Positions 8,056 through 17,741 of a stretch of 64,000 bases of DNA are shown here, in pieces. The stretch's first letter is position 1. Each line of letters opens with the position of its first letter. Origin of the DNA: Sterolibacterium denitrificans (GTDB lineage Bacteria; Pseudomonadota; Gammaproteobacteria; Burkholderiales; Rhodocyclaceae); NCBI RefSeq assembly GCF_900174485.1, contig NZ_LT837803.1, positions 186,001-250,000 on the forward strand, given 5' to 3'. A program made the position numbers and the translations under genes. The notes below the pieces were generated by a model. It was not told the DNA's origin and searched no databases. It saw only the letters and a program-made list of their open reading frames with translations.

Positions 8056-8853
8056 ATGCGTATCGTGGTTTGCGTCAAGGAAGTGCTCGATCCGAGCGCC
8101 GTCAACAACTATGCGCTGGCCGGCAAGCTGAAGATGGCCGCCGACGGCAAGACGCCCGACGTCGCCGCCGTGCCGCGCCTGATCAACGGCTTCGACGAGC
8201 AGGCGATGGAAGCCGCGCTGCGCCTGCGCGATGCCGGCATCGATTGCAGGATCACCGCCGTCTCGATCGGCACCGACCTCAAGGATCTGCTCAAGCATTG
8301 CGCCGCCCTCGGCGCCGATGAAATCGTCGCCATCGACCCGGAAGGCAAGGAGCTCGATGGCCAGGTCATCGCCAACATCCTCGCCACCTACGTCAACAGC
8401 AGCGGCGGCGCCGACCTGATCCTCTGCGGCCGCCAGGCTTCCGACGACGACCAGGGCGTGGTGCCGATCCTGCTCGGCGAAAAGCTGAACCTGGCGATTG
8501 CGCCGCTGGCGCGTGAGGTCGCGCTCAACGGCACGACGCTGAAAGTCACCCGCGCCACGCCGGACGGCGATGAGATCGTCGAAGGCGCCCTGCCGGCCGT
8601 CGTCACCGTCAGCAACGAACTCGGCACGCCGCGCTTTCCCAGCGCCAAGGCCAAGATGGCCGCGCGCAAGATGACGCCGACCGAAATCAGCCTGGCTTCA
8701 CTGAACCTGTCTGCCGGCGAACTGCAGCCCAATGTCGTTCTGACCCGCCAGTTCGTCCCCGAAGTCCAGGGCAACTGCGAATTCCTCAGCGGCTCGCCGG
8801 CCGAGGTGGCGCAGCAGCTCTTCGACAAGCTGCGTGCCGATCGCGTGATCTGA
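8056..8853 (+). CDS. etfB: Electron transfer flavoprotein beta subunit
   Basis: A 265-residue ETF beta subunit. With an alpha partner it would carry electrons from flavin dehydrogenases (acyl-CoA dehydrogenase type) to the quinone pool. Family features are MRIVVCVKEVLDPS at the N-terminus, VSIGTDLKDLLKHCAALGAD near residue 75, SDDDQGVVPILLGE near residue 131, and the LPAVVTVSNELGTPRFPS signature region near residue 180. The ATG at 8056 has GGGAG 7 bases upstream, so the longer open frame from 7993 is rejected. No etfA follows: the next gene is convergent. The partner must lie elsewhere. Confidence 0.9.
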   Translation: MRIVVCVKEVLDPSAVNNYALAGKLKMAADGKTPDVAAVPRLINGFDEQAMEAALRLRDAGIDCRITAVSIGTDLKDLLKHCAALGADEIVAIDPEGKELDGQVIANILATYVNSSGGADLILCGRQASDDDQGVVPILLGEKLNLAIAPLAREVALNGTTLKVTRATPDGDEIVEGALPAVVTVSNELGTPRFPSAKAKMAARKMTPTEISLASLNLSAGELQPNVVLTRQFVPEVQGNCEFLSGSPAEVAQQLFDKLRADRVI

Positions 8854-8900
8854 CGCCGCTGGGTCGCCGAGTTTTTCTCGCGGCCGGAAACGAAGCAACG

Positions 8901-8940
8901 AAAAACCGCCGCGCCGGATCATTCTGGCGCGGCGATTTTC
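8901..8940. terminator. Bidirectional intrinsic terminator between etfB and the DUF1631 gene
   Basis: A perfect 9-bp stem (8907-8915 with 8926-8934, CGCCGCGCC) and a 10-base loop are flanked by AAAAA on the left and TTTT on the right. U-tracts therefore follow the stem on both strands, fitting two convergent genes. Confidence 0.8.
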
Positions 8941-8957
8941 GTTGTGCTGCCCTTTTT

Positions 8958-11300
8958 CTATTCCTGGACAGCCTGATCGAGCGCCTTGATGGCGCCATCC
9001 AGCGCCCGCTCGAACAACGGCGTTTCATGCTCGACCAGACGTGCCGTCGCATTCTGCAAACGATGCGCCAGGGCTTCGGGCGTGATCGAAATGGCGCAAT
9101 TCGTGGCGTGATTGCTGAAGATGTACACCGTGCGCTGCGGACTCAGCCAGGTCAGGCGCTCGCGCCGCGCCGCGCCTGAAGTTCCCTCGCATCCATCACT
9201 TTCCTCGCTCCCGTCGCGCCCGCTCGCATCGGCGTCGATGAACTCGACCCAATCGCCGCGCACCATCTGTCTCACGCGGCGCAACCAGGGATTGCCCGGC
9301 AGGCTGCTGTCGAGCGCCGATGCGGGCTCGACGAGCGCAACGTCCTCGATCTGGATGCCGTTCTCGACCAGATGCGTCACCTGCAGCGTAACGCTTGCCG
9401 CATCCGTCGACGCCTCGTCGGCCACCGCCTCCGCTTCCAGCGCCGGCGCTTTTCTCAGCGCCCGCCGATCGGCATGCAGCGCCGCCGCATGCAGCGTGAT
9501 CAGCGCATCGAACAACGGCTTGCGCGCATCGGCGCCGATGCCGATGCGATCCAGCCCCTGATGCAGGGCCGGCAGGAGTTTCGGCAGCAAGGCCGTGAAG
9601 CGCTGCCTGTCTTCCGTCGAGCGTTTCGGCGTGACGCTCCAGGCCAGTTCCTCGGCAACGCGTTCCGCTGCCTGGAACGACGGGCTGTCGATGCCGCCAT
9701 CGGCACCATCCGCCGTACCGATATGTTCCAGCACGGCGCGCCACTGCCCGCGCAGAAACTGCTCGATCGGCAGGGGCGTTTTCTTCGTGATTACCTGCGC
9801 CAGCACGCGCTCGGCCGCCTGGCTGGCCGCCGCCTCACGGGCGAGCCGGCGCTGCTGCGCCGCCTCCCGCCGTTGCACGGCTTCGACCACGCTGTTGCTG
9901 GTCTCCTCCTCCAGCGCCTCGCATTCATTGACGAAGGCGGACAGCTCGGCAACCGCCGTGCCGAACACGGCGACATCCTGATCAAAATTGTTCTGGATGC
10001 GCCCGATGAGTTCCGACAGCTTGCCGTAGAACGGATCGCCCATATCGATCGTCCCGCCCCAGCGGATGGCGATGCCGGAAATGCTGTCGAGGAAACGCCG
10101 CGCCGGATGCCCGCGATCGGCGAAGAACTTCTGGTCGAGCAACGCCACCTTGAGCACCGGAATCTGCAAGCGGCTGACCAGTCCCTTGACGGCTTCGGGC
10201 ACCTTGTCGTCATCGAAGATCAGGTCGAACAACGTCGCGACGATGTCCATGGTGATGCTATCGAGCGGTGCGGCCTGCTGCGCGGCGGCGCTGGCGCGCG
10301 CCAGACGCACGACATTGGTCAGCGGTTCCGTTCCTGTTCCCGTTCCCGCTCCGTCCTCCGGCGTTGCCATCTGCAGCGCCTGCAGCGATGCCAGGAAATC
10401 GGCGCTGACGGCGATCGTTCCCGGCGGCAGCAGGGGCGCGGCGGTTCCTGCTCCGACACCGGGACTACCGGCCGACAGCGGCATGGCAGCGCCCAGAGTG
10501 CCGGCCACATCGGCGCCCATGCCGCCGGCCAGGGCGGCCGATCCGCTCCCGACGCCGGCCACCAGCCCCGGCAGACGCGCCCGGGCAAGGCGCTGCAGGG
10601 TATCGAGAATATTGCCGGCATCCGCTGCAGCGCTGCTGCCGACCGTGGCATGGCGATAGCTGCGTTTGAATTCCGGCAGGATGCCCGCGCCGATCAGGAC
10701 TTCATTGAGCGCGCGATAGAGCAACGGCAGTTCGCCGTGCAGCGCCCGCTCCAGTTGACGCAACAGCAAGGTGCGCGCCGCCGGATCCGCCAGCATGGCC
10801 TCGCAACCGGCCTGCGCCGCAGCGCAAATCGCCTGCGGCCCGAAACGGTTGCCGCAGCGCTCCATTTCCTCCTGGCCGACCAACAGGGCGACACGCCGGT
10901 CGAGCGCATACATTTCTTCGCTGCAGGATTCGCTCAGACGGGCAATGAATTCGCGGGTGACGATGCGCTCCGTCAGTTCCTGGTCGTCAACCAGGGCCAG
11001 TGGCTGCGCATCATCGCCAGCCGCGGCAGCGGCCGCTGCGGGCGGCGCGACGTGTTCCAGCGCCCAGGCCAGCCGGCCGCGAAATGCCGTGGTCAGTTTG
11101 TCCCAGAACAACTGCACCTCGTCACGCAGACGCAGATACTCGGTGCGCTTGTCGAGTTCGCGCGTATTGTCGGCAAGCTCCTGCAGTTTTTCCGCCACCT
11201 GCGGACCGAGTTCATCCAGCCACTCGCCAAGATCGCGCTCGAGCAACTCGCGACAGTCGCGCAGCAGGCGTTGGGCCAGGGATGAGGTGATTTCGGTCAC
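8958..11300 (-). CDS. DUF1631 family protein
   Basis: A protein of about 780 residues matching the DUF1631 family of proteobacteria, whose function is not established. It is largely helical, with the N-terminal LAQRLLRDCRELLERDL and LDKRTEYLRLRDEVQLFWD segments, a central VATLFDLIFDDDKVPEAVK then QIPVLKVALLDQKFF core typical of the family, and a C-terminal region (DWVEFIDADASG, then RERLTWLSPQRTVYIFSNHA) resembling a PilZ-like or small beta domain. A long low-complexity Ala/Gly linker lies near residues 280-340. The GTG at 11300 is chosen because the open frame beyond it would run into the divergent peroxidase gene; this start is uncertain. Confidence 0.75.
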   Translation of the reverse strand: MTEITSSLAQRLLRDCRELLERDLGEWLDELGPQVAEKLQELADNTRELDKRTEYLRLRDEVQLFWDKLTTAFRGRLAWALEHVAPPAAAAAAAGDDAQPLALVDDQELTERIVTREFIARLSESCSEEMYALDRRVALLVGQEEMERCGNRFGPQAICAAAQAGCEAMLADPAARTLLLRQLERALHGELPLLYRALNEVLIGAGILPEFKRSYRHATVGSSAAADAGNILDTLQRLARARLPGLVAGVGSGSAALAGGMGADVAGTLGAAMPLSAGSPGVGAGTAAPLLPPGTIAVSADFLASLQALQMATPEDGAGTGTGTEPLTNVVRLARASAAAQQAAPLDSITMDIVATLFDLIFDDDKVPEAVKGLVSRLQIPVLKVALLDQKFFADRGHPARRFLDSISGIAIRWGGTIDMGDPFYGKLSELIGRIQNNFDQDVAVFGTAVAELSAFVNECEALEEETSNSVVEAVQRREAAQQRRLAREAAASQAAERVLAQVITKKTPLPIEQFLRGQWRAVLEHIGTADGADGGIDSPSFQAAERVAEELAWSVTPKRSTEDRQRFTALLPKLLPALHQGLDRIGIGADARKPLFDALITLHAAALHADRRALRKAPALEAEAVADEASTDAASVTLQVTHLVENGIQIEDVALVEPASALDSSLPGNPWLRRVRQMVRGDWVEFIDADASGRDGSEESDGCEGTSGAARRERLTWLSPQRTVYIFSNHATNCAISITPEALAHRLQNATARLVEHETPLFERALDGAIKALDQAVQE

Positions 11301-11521
11301 GGCGGGAGCGGCTCTCTTGCAGACAAATGAAACGGGGAAAACGAGTGAGCTTGGTGATTCCGGATTCTCCACGAAAAGCGCACAGACGCATAGCCGCAGG
11401 GCGGCCGAACGAACCCGGCATGTCGAACGGGCCGGCTGCCGCTGCCGGAAATACCCGATTCGATCGCTGTTGGTGCGAGCTTTCTTTAGAATCGGACTTC
11501 CATCATCCGGAGTCTTCCACC

Positions 11522-12100
11522 ATGACCGATTCTGCCGCCCCTGCCGCCCCCGCCGGCAACACGCAAGCCGCGCTCTACGACATCCCCCTGCAACTGCTGG
11601 ACGGCAGCCCGCTGACCCTGGCAAGCTTCAAGGGACAAGTCCTGCTGATCGTCAATGTCGCCTCACGCTGTGGTCTGACGCCGCAGTACGAGGGGCTGGA
11701 AGCGCTGTACCGGCAGTACCATGGGCGCGGCCTGCAGGTGCTGGGCTTTCCCTGCAACGATTTTCTCGGCCAGGAGCCGGGCAGTGCCGAGGAAATCCAG
11801 TCCTTCTGCTCGACCAACTATGGCGTGAGCTTTCCGCTGTTCGCCAAGCTGAACGCCAACAGCGCACCGCGCCATCCGCTGTATGCCGCGCTGATTGCCG
11901 CCCAGCCGCAAGCCACGGGCGGCGGCGATCTGCGCGAACGGCTGGCGCAGAAGAATCTGCTGCCGCCGCATGAAAGCGACATCACCTGGAATTTCGAAAA
12001 ATTTCTCGTCGGCCGCGACGGGCGCGTGCTGGCGCGCTTCGCGCCGGATGTCGCCCCCGGCGATGCGCAATTGATTGCCGCCATCGAAGCCGCGCTGTAG
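11522..12100 (+). CDS. Glutathione peroxidase family protein (Cys type, BtuE-like)
   Basis: A 192-residue thiol peroxidase that reduces hydroperoxides, probably with thioredoxin as reductant in a bacterium. It has the peroxidatic cysteine in NVASRCGLTPQY, the second family motif GFPCNDFLGQEPGS with the catalytic Gln and a candidate resolving Cys, and the ITWNFEKFLV motif with the catalytic Trp and Asn. Length is close to the usual 160-185 residues plus a short Ala/Pro-rich leader without a signal peptide, so a cytoplasmic location is likely. The ATG at 11522 lies after a weak purine stretch. It faces away from the DUF1631 gene. Confidence 0.9.
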   Translation: MTDSAAPAAPAGNTQAALYDIPLQLLDGSPLTLASFKGQVLLIVNVASRCGLTPQYEGLEALYRQYHGRGLQVLGFPCNDFLGQEPGSAEEIQSFCSTNYGVSFPLFAKLNANSAPRHPLYAALIAAQPQATGGGDLRERLAQKNLLPPHESDITWNFEKFLVGRDGRVLARFAPDVAPGDAQLIAAIEAAL

Positions 12101-12148
12101 CGCGGCGGCAAGCGATCTTTCCGGTCGTGCCCGATACGGCATAAAGCG

Positions 12149-13519
12149 ATGGGACACCAACGCCCCGTCCCGGCCGGCGACGCGCTGGCCTTTGCCCTGC
12201 TGCGCGCGGCCGAGGTCGTCCGTCAGGTCATCGCCGGCCGCAACCTCGATACCGCGCTGGCCGCCTGCTGGCAGTTGCATGCGCCCCTGCCGGCACAGCG
12301 CGGCGCCATCCAGGATCTGGCCTATGGCGCGCTGCGCCAGTATGGACGCGGCGATTTTCTGCTCGACCGGCTGTTGCGCACCCCGCTCGATGACTCGGGC
12401 GACAAGCCCCTGCTGCGCGCCCTGCTGCTGGCGGCCCTGTATCGCATCGAGGCGCGGCCGGCGGATGTGCATACCACGGTCGATCAGGCAGTCGACGCCG
12501 TGGCACAAATCGGCCGCGGTCAATTCAAGGCGCTCGCCAATGCCGTGCTGCGCAACCGGCTGCGCCAGGACGCCGCGCTGCTCGCCGCTGCCGCCGCCGA
12601 TCCGGTGGCACGACATCAACATCCGCCGTGGTGGATCGACAAACTGCGTCTGGCCTATCCCGCCCACTGGCAGGAAATCCTCGCCAGCGGCAATACGCAT
12701 CCGCCGATGACATTGCGCGTCAATCGCCGGCACGGCAAGGCCGCCGACTATCGCGAGGAACTGGCCGCCAACGGCATCGGCGCGACCCTGCTGGATGACG
12801 CCGCCCTGCTGCTCGCGCGGCCGGTTGCCGTGGAACGACTGCCGGGCTTCTTCGACGGCCGCGTCTCGGTGCAGGACTGGGGCGCCCAGCAGGCCGCCCG
12901 GCTGCTCGACGTACATGACGGCCAACGCGTGCTGGATGCCTGTGCTGCGCCCGGCGGCAAGACCACGCATATCCTGGAACTCGCCGATGTCGAACTGCTC
13001 GCCCTGGATGCCGAAACGTCGCGTGCCGCGCGCATCGAAGAAAATCTGCGGCGCCTGGGACTGCAGGCCCGGGTGCAGGTCGCCGATTGCCGCCAGATTG
13101 CCCGCATCGACGACGGCCAAAATGTCCGGCCGTTCGACCGCATACTTGCCGACGTTCCCTGTTCGGCCTCCGGCGTGGTGCGCCGCCACCCCGACATCAA
13201 ATGGCTGCGCCGCGAAAAGGACATTGCGGGCTTCGCGCGCACGCAGCGCGAGATCCTCGATGCCTTGTGGCATGTACTCGCACCCGGTGGCAAAATGCTC
13301 TACTGCACCTGTTCGCTGTTCCCGCAGGAGAATGGCGCGCAGATCGACGCTTTTCTGCACCGCCATGCCGATGCACGGTGTTTGCCGCTGGCGCAGAAGA
13401 TCGTCGATGCAGCATCCGTACCATGTCACGCCGGCAGCGCTGCCAGCCTTTGCCTGCAATTGACGCCCCAGGCAGAACACGACGGTTTCTTCTATGCCCT
13501 TTTGCAAAAACAACCTTGA
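12149..13519 (+). CDS. rsmB: 16S rRNA (cytosine-967 C5)-methyltransferase
   Basis: A 456-residue SAM-dependent RNA methyltransferase. An N-terminal NusB-like RNA-binding domain covers about residues 15-140 (AIQDLAYGALRQYG, FKALANAVLRN). The C-terminal Rossmann fold has the SAM motif DACAAPGGKTTHILE near residue 265. The two catalytic cysteines lie in DVPCSASGVVRRHPDIKW near residue 338 and YCTCSLFPQEN near residue 385. It heads a group with a DUF4390 protein and the NtrY/NtrX-like system, an order common in betaproteobacteria. Confidence 0.95.
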   Translation: MGHQRPVPAGDALAFALLRAAEVVRQVIAGRNLDTALAACWQLHAPLPAQRGAIQDLAYGALRQYGRGDFLLDRLLRTPLDDSGDKPLLRALLLAALYRIEARPADVHTTVDQAVDAVAQIGRGQFKALANAVLRNRLRQDAALLAAAAADPVARHQHPPWWIDKLRLAYPAHWQEILASGNTHPPMTLRVNRRHGKAADYREELAANGIGATLLDDAALLLARPVAVERLPGFFDGRVSVQDWGAQQAARLLDVHDGQRVLDACAAPGGKTTHILELADVELLALDAETSRAARIEENLRRLGLQARVQVADCRQIARIDDGQNVRPFDRILADVPCSASGVVRRHPDIKWLRREKDIAGFARTQREILDALWHVLAPGGKMLYCTCSLFPQENGAQIDAFLHRHADARCLPLAQKIVDAASVPCHAGSAASLCLQLTPQAEHDGFFYALLQKQP

Positions 13520-13523
13520 CCGC

Positions 13524-14111
13524 ATGTCCCGGCGCTGGCGCACATGGGTCGTGGCGTTTTTGCTCTGTCTGCCGGGGCTCTGCAGCCCAGCCTGGGCAGG
13601 CAGCATCGAGGCCACCTCGGCGCGGCTGACGCTCAACGAAGAAGCCTACGTGCTCAGCGCGGAATTCAACGTCGATCTCGGCCCGCATCTCGAAGAAATC
13701 GTCACTCGCGGCGTGCCGCTGTATTTCCAGCTCGAACTCGAAATCACCCGCAACCGCTGGTTCTGGCCGGGTGAACACATTGCCGGACGCACGCTGACCT
13801 ATCGCCTGGCCTATGTGCCGCTATCGCGCCAATACCGTCTGTCGAGCGCCAGCGGCCTGAGCCAGGACTTTGCCAAGCTGGCCGACGCGCTGCGCGTCAT
13901 GGGCCGCACTGCCGCGTTGCCGGTGGCCGAGCGCAGCGCGCTCAAACCCGGTGAGCCGTATCAGGCGGCCTTGCGTCTGTCGCTCGATCGCCAGCAGTTG
14001 CCCAAACCCCTGCAGCTCGACGCCATCGCCAACAAGGACTGGACCGTCGATGCAAAAATCCTGCGCTGGCAGTTTGTCGCAGGCAGCGCCGGCGACCGGG
14101 AGAACCGCTGA
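13524..14111 (+). CDS. DUF4390 domain-containing exported protein
   Basis: A 195-residue protein with a clear signal peptide ([18 protein letters not shown] then SPAWAGS) and a beta-rich DUF4390 body: [18 protein letters not shown], then [19 protein letters not shown] and [18 protein letters not shown]. The function of the family is unknown. It is nearly always encoded between rsmB and an NtrY-like kinase, suggesting a periplasmic role linked to that sensor. The ATG at 13524 gives the cleanest signal peptide; an ATG at 13494 is also in frame but overlaps rsmB. The stop overlaps the kinase start. Confidence 0.85.
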   Translation: MSRRWRTWVVAFLLCLPGLCSPAWAGSIEATSARLTLNEEAYVLSAEFNVDLGPHLEEIVTRGVPLYFQLELEITRNRWFWPGEHIAGRTLTYRLAYVPLSRQYRLSSASGLSQDFAKLADALRVMGRTAALPVAERSALKPGEPYQAALRLSLDRQQLPKPLQLDAIANKDWTVDAKILRWQFVAGSAGDRENR

Positions 14112-16294
14112 TGATGACGAAGCTGAACAAGCCCGCCATCATCGCCGCCATGCTGATTTCCATCGTCAGCACGATACTGCTGTTTCTGCTGACTTCGGCC
14201 AGCTCGAATACCGCGCTGTTCGCCCACAACTATCCGCTGCTGCTGGGCCTCAATGTCGTGCTGGTGGTTGCGCTGGTGGTCGCCGTGCTGATCCAGTTGC
14301 TCGGCCTGCGCCGCGAATATCGCCAGGGCGTGTTCGGCTCGCGCCTCAAGTCGCGGCTGCTGCTGATGCTCGCGCTGATGGCCGTGCTGCCCGGCGCACT
14401 GGTGTATGGCGTCTCGATGCAGTTCGTCGTCAGCAGCATCGACTCGTGGTTCGACGTGCGCGTCGACCGCGCGCTCGAAGGCGGCCTGTCGCTGGCGCGC
14501 AATGTCCTCGACAGCCAGCTCGCCGAACTGAACGAGCAAGCGCATGGCATGGCGCTGCAGCTCGCCGACATCCAGGATCCGCGCGCCGTGGGCGTGCGCC
14601 TCAACCGTTTGCGCGAACAGGCCGGCATGCAGACGGCCACGCTGTTCTCGGCAACCGGCCAGGTGCAGTCCCACAGCGCACTGGATCCCGACAGGCTGCT
14701 GCCCAGTCTGCCGAATGCCGCGCAGTTGCGCGAAGCGCGGCAAATCGACGGTCTCTCCCTGCTTGAAGGCGATGCCGGCAACGGCATGGTGCTGCGCATT
14801 CTGGTGCCGGTCACCAGCAGCGCCAATGCGCTCGAACCGCGCATTCTCCAGGTGACGCGCGAAGTCCCGCCATCGGTTGCCCAGAGCGCGAGCAGCGTGG
14901 AAGCCGCCTATCGCGACTATCAGGAACTGTCCCTCGGCCGGCAGGGACTCAGCCGCATCTACATGCTGACGCTGACCCTGACGCTGCTGCTGGCCTTGTT
15001 CGCCGCGATTGCCCTGGCCATCTTCCTGGCACGGCGCATCGCCGCGCCGCTGCTGATTCTTGCCGAAGGCACGCAGGCGGTCGCCGCCGGCGACTTCACT
15101 CCGCGTGCCGAACTGGCGACCCATGACGAACTCGGCGTGCTGACGCAATCCTTCAACCGCATGACCCGCCAGCTTTCCGAAGCCCGCCAGGAAACCGAAC
15201 GCCACCGCAACAAGGTGGAAGCGGCCAGCGCCTACCTGGAAAGCGTGCTGGCCAACCTCTCCTCGGGCGTCATGGCCTTCGACCGCAACTTCGTCCTGCG
15301 CGCCAACAACCGCGGCGCCTGCACCATTCTCGGCGATGCCCTCGACGTCGATGATCTGCCCTTGGCCGCATGGTCCGGCCACACGGAACTCAAGGAAGCC
15401 ATCCTGAACGGTTTTGCGGCTGCGGAAAATCACGAGCCATCGGCCCCCCGCGAGTGGCAGCAGCAGCTCGAAATCGGCAACACCGAAGCCGGCGGCATGA
15501 TGGTGACCCAGGTGCTGCTGATTCGCGGCTCGACCCTGCCGGAAGCCGGCGGCGGCGGCTACGTGGTGGTCTTCGATGACATCACGCGGCTGATCGCCGC
15601 GCAGCGTTCGCTCGCCTGGGGCGAGGTGGCGCGGCGCCTGGCGCACGAAATCAAGAATCCGCTGACCCCGATCCAGCTCTCCGCCGAGCGCCTGCAACAC
15701 AAGCTGGCCGACCGGCTCGACGCCGACGGGCGGCAGATGCTCCAGCGCGCGACGCAGACCATCGTCACCCAGGTCGAGGCGATGAAGACCATGGTCAACG
15801 AATTCCGCGATTACGCGCGCATGCCGCCGGCCCAGTTGCAGGCGCTCGATCTCAATGCGCTGGTCACCGACGTGCTGGAGCTCTACGGCAATGCCGGCGT
15901 GCGCATCGACACGCGGCTCGGCGCCAATCTGCCCAATGTGGCCGGCGATCCGTCGCAACTGCGCCAGGTGATCCACAACCTGCTGAAGAATGCCCAGGAA
16001 GCCGGAGAGGAAGCGCACAAGACCGCGCCGGAAACGCCACTGGCCATCCGCATCGCGACGCATGGCGATGCCGGCAGCGGCGTGACGCTGTCCGTGAGCG
16101 ACAACGGCAGCGGCTTTCCGCCACAGGTGCTGGCGCATGCCTTCGAGCCTTACGTGACCACCAAGTCCAGAGGAACCGGGCTGGGCCTGGCGATCGTCAA
16201 GAAAATCGTCGACGAGCATCACGGCGAAATCCGCATCGCCAATCGCTCGCCCAGCGGTGCCGAGGTGACGATACGCCTGCCGCTGGCGGCATGA
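14111..16294 (+). CDS. ntrY: NtrY-like membrane sensor histidine kinase
   Basis: A 727-residue sensor. Two N-terminal membrane helices (about 9-30 and 44-64) and a third near 77-100 precede an extracytoplasmic sensing segment. A further helix near 280-305 leads to a HAMP region, then a PAS-like domain near 375-490. The kinase core has the H box [16 protein letters not shown] near residue 512, the N box [12 protein letters not shown], and the ATP-lid motifs DNGSGFP and [13 protein letters not shown]. This is the NtrY type used in nitrogen, redox or envelope sensing. It overlaps the DUF4390 gene by one base and precedes its regulator. Confidence 0.9.
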   Translation: MMTKLNKPAIIAAMLISIVSTILLFLLTSASSNTALFAHNYPLLLGLNVVLVVALVVAVLIQLLGLRREYRQGVFGSRLKSRLLLMLALMAVLPGALVYGVSMQFVVSSIDSWFDVRVDRALEGGLSLARNVLDSQLAELNEQAHGMALQLADIQDPRAVGVRLNRLREQAGMQTATLFSATGQVQSHSALDPDRLLPSLPNAAQLREARQIDGLSLLEGDAGNGMVLRILVPVTSSANALEPRILQVTREVPPSVAQSASSVEAAYRDYQELSLGRQGLSRIYMLTLTLTLLLALFAAIALAIFLARRIAAPLLILAEGTQAVAAGDFTPRAELATHDELGVLTQSFNRMTRQLSEARQETERHRNKVEAASAYLESVLANLSSGVMAFDRNFVLRANNRGACTILGDALDVDDLPLAAWSGHTELKEAILNGFAAAENHEPSAPREWQQQLEIGNTEAGGMMVTQVLLIRGSTLPEAGGGGYVVVFDDITRLIAAQRSLAWGEVARRLAHEIKNPLTPIQLSAERLQHKLADRLDADGRQMLQRATQTIVTQVEAMKTMVNEFRDYARMPPAQLQALDLNALVTDVLELYGNAGVRIDTRLGANLPNVAGDPSQLRQVIHNLLKNAQEAGEEAHKTAPETPLAIRIATHGDAGSGVTLSVSDNGSGFPPQVLAHAFEPYVTTKSRGTGLGLAIVKKIVDEHHGEIRIANRSPSGAEVTIRLPLAA

Positions 16295-16343
16295 CCGCAG
16301 ATGTCGCGGCAAACCGGAAACACGGGAAACATGAGGAAGTGAT

Positions 16344-17621
16344 ATGGCACAGATACTGGTAGTCGATGACGAGATTGGCATCCGCGAGCTACTCTCCGAG
16401 ATTCTCGCCGACGAAGGCCATGACGTACGCCTGGCGGAGAATGCGGCGGCAGCGCGCGCCGCACGCGAAGCGGCGCGGCCGGATCTGGTGCTGCTCGACA
16501 TCTGGATGCCCGATACCGACGGCATCACCCTGCTCAAGGAATGGGCGGCCAGCGGACAATTGACCATGCCGGTGATCATGATGTCGGGACACGGCACCAT
16601 CGACACCGCCGTCGAAGCCACGCGCATCGGCGCGCTGGACTTTCTGGAAAAGCCGATCGCCCTGCAGAAACTGCTCGCCGCCGTCAGGAAAGGACTGACC
16701 CGAACCACGCCGCAGGCGGCAGGCGGCCTCTCGCTGGCGGCCTTCACCCGCTCGGCGCCCCTGCGCGATCTGCGCAAACGGCTGGAACAGGTGATGGCCA
16801 GCAGCCACACCGTGATGCTGCGTTCGGCACCCGGCGGAATCGCCGAGCTGGCCGCGCGCACCCTGCTCTCCCCCGGCAAGCCCTGGTTCGATCTGGCCCA
16901 TGACAGCGCCCCGCTGACGCTGGACATGCTCGAACGGACGCGCGGCGGCGTGCTGTTTGCCGATGAACTCGGCGGCCTCAGCCGCCTCCAGCAGAAGAAC
17001 CTGATCTTTGCCGCGGAACGTCTGGCCAAGTACGACTTGCGCCTGATCGCCGCCACCGCGCTGGATGCCGCAGCGCTATCCCTGCAGGGCTGGGAAGATG
17101 TCCAGCTCAAACAGATTTTCGGCGTCTGGCTGGGCGTGCCGACGCTTGCCGAACTGCGCGATGAAGTTCCCGAAATCGCCGCGCACCTGCTGACCCAATC
17201 CATAGAAGCCGGTGAAGTGCCGGTCCGGCGCCTCTCCACGGCGGCGCTGAATGCCCTGCGCCAGCACAGTTGGCCCCAGGGTTACGAAGAGCTGAAAAGC
17301 ACGGTGAAGTCCCTGGCGCTTTCCGCGCTCGAAGAAGAAATCTCCGGGGAAGACGTCGTGCGTCTGCTCGACGCCCAGGGTTACGGCAACCTCGCGCCAG
17401 CCACCGGCATCGCCGCCGAACTCATGGATCTGCCCCTGCGCGAGGCCCGCGAATCGTTCGAGCGGCTCTACTTCGAACACCATCTGCGCAACGACGGCAA
17501 CAACATGACCCGGCTGGCCGAAAGAACCGGCCTGGAACGCACCCACCTCTACCGCAAACTCAAGGATCTCGGCCTGCGCAGCGGACGCCGCGACGATGAA
17601 CGGCTGCCGGTGGAGGAATGA
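16344..17621 (+). CDS. ntrX: NtrX-like response regulator with degenerate AAA+ domain
   Basis: A 425-residue regulator partnered with the upstream kinase. The receiver domain (1-120) is complete: Asp8/Asp9, phospho-acceptor Asp52, Ser81 and Lys103. The C-terminal Fis-type helix-turn-helix is intact (NNMTRLAERTGLERTHLYRK near 387-406). Between them the sigma-54 AAA+ module is recognisable only in outline: LERTRGGVLFADELGGLSRL corresponds to the Walker B region. The Walker A GETGTGKE and the sigma-54-contacting GAFTGA loop are missing. It should therefore act as a DNA-binding regulator that does not activate sigma-54 promoters by ATP hydrolysis. A short gap separates it from ntrY. Confidence 0.85.
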   Translation: MAQILVVDDEIGIRELLSEILADEGHDVRLAENAAAARAAREAARPDLVLLDIWMPDTDGITLLKEWAASGQLTMPVIMMSGHGTIDTAVEATRIGALDFLEKPIALQKLLAAVRKGLTRTTPQAAGGLSLAAFTRSAPLRDLRKRLEQVMASSHTVMLRSAPGGIAELAARTLLSPGKPWFDLAHDSAPLTLDMLERTRGGVLFADELGGLSRLQQKNLIFAAERLAKYDLRLIAATALDAAALSLQGWEDVQLKQIFGVWLGVPTLAELRDEVPEIAAHLLTQSIEAGEVPVRRLSTAALNALRQHSWPQGYEELKSTVKSLALSALEEEISGEDVVRLLDAQGYGNLAPATGIAAELMDLPLREARESFERLYFEHHLRNDGNNMTRLAERTGLERTHLYRKLKDLGLRSGRRDDERLPVEE

Positions 17622-17741
17622 ACGAATACCGCAAGCCGGCAGCCTGCGCCCCCCGCCCCCCGACCCGCAACCCGATCTCCTGCCGGATTCCGGTACAAGT
17701 GAGATAATTGTCGCTTTGTCACCTTGCTTCCGGATGTCGCC

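Noticed and set aside
13961-17239. A 1092-residue minus-strand open frame opposite ntrY and ntrX
   Set aside because: Antisense to two genes with intact kinase and receiver motifs.
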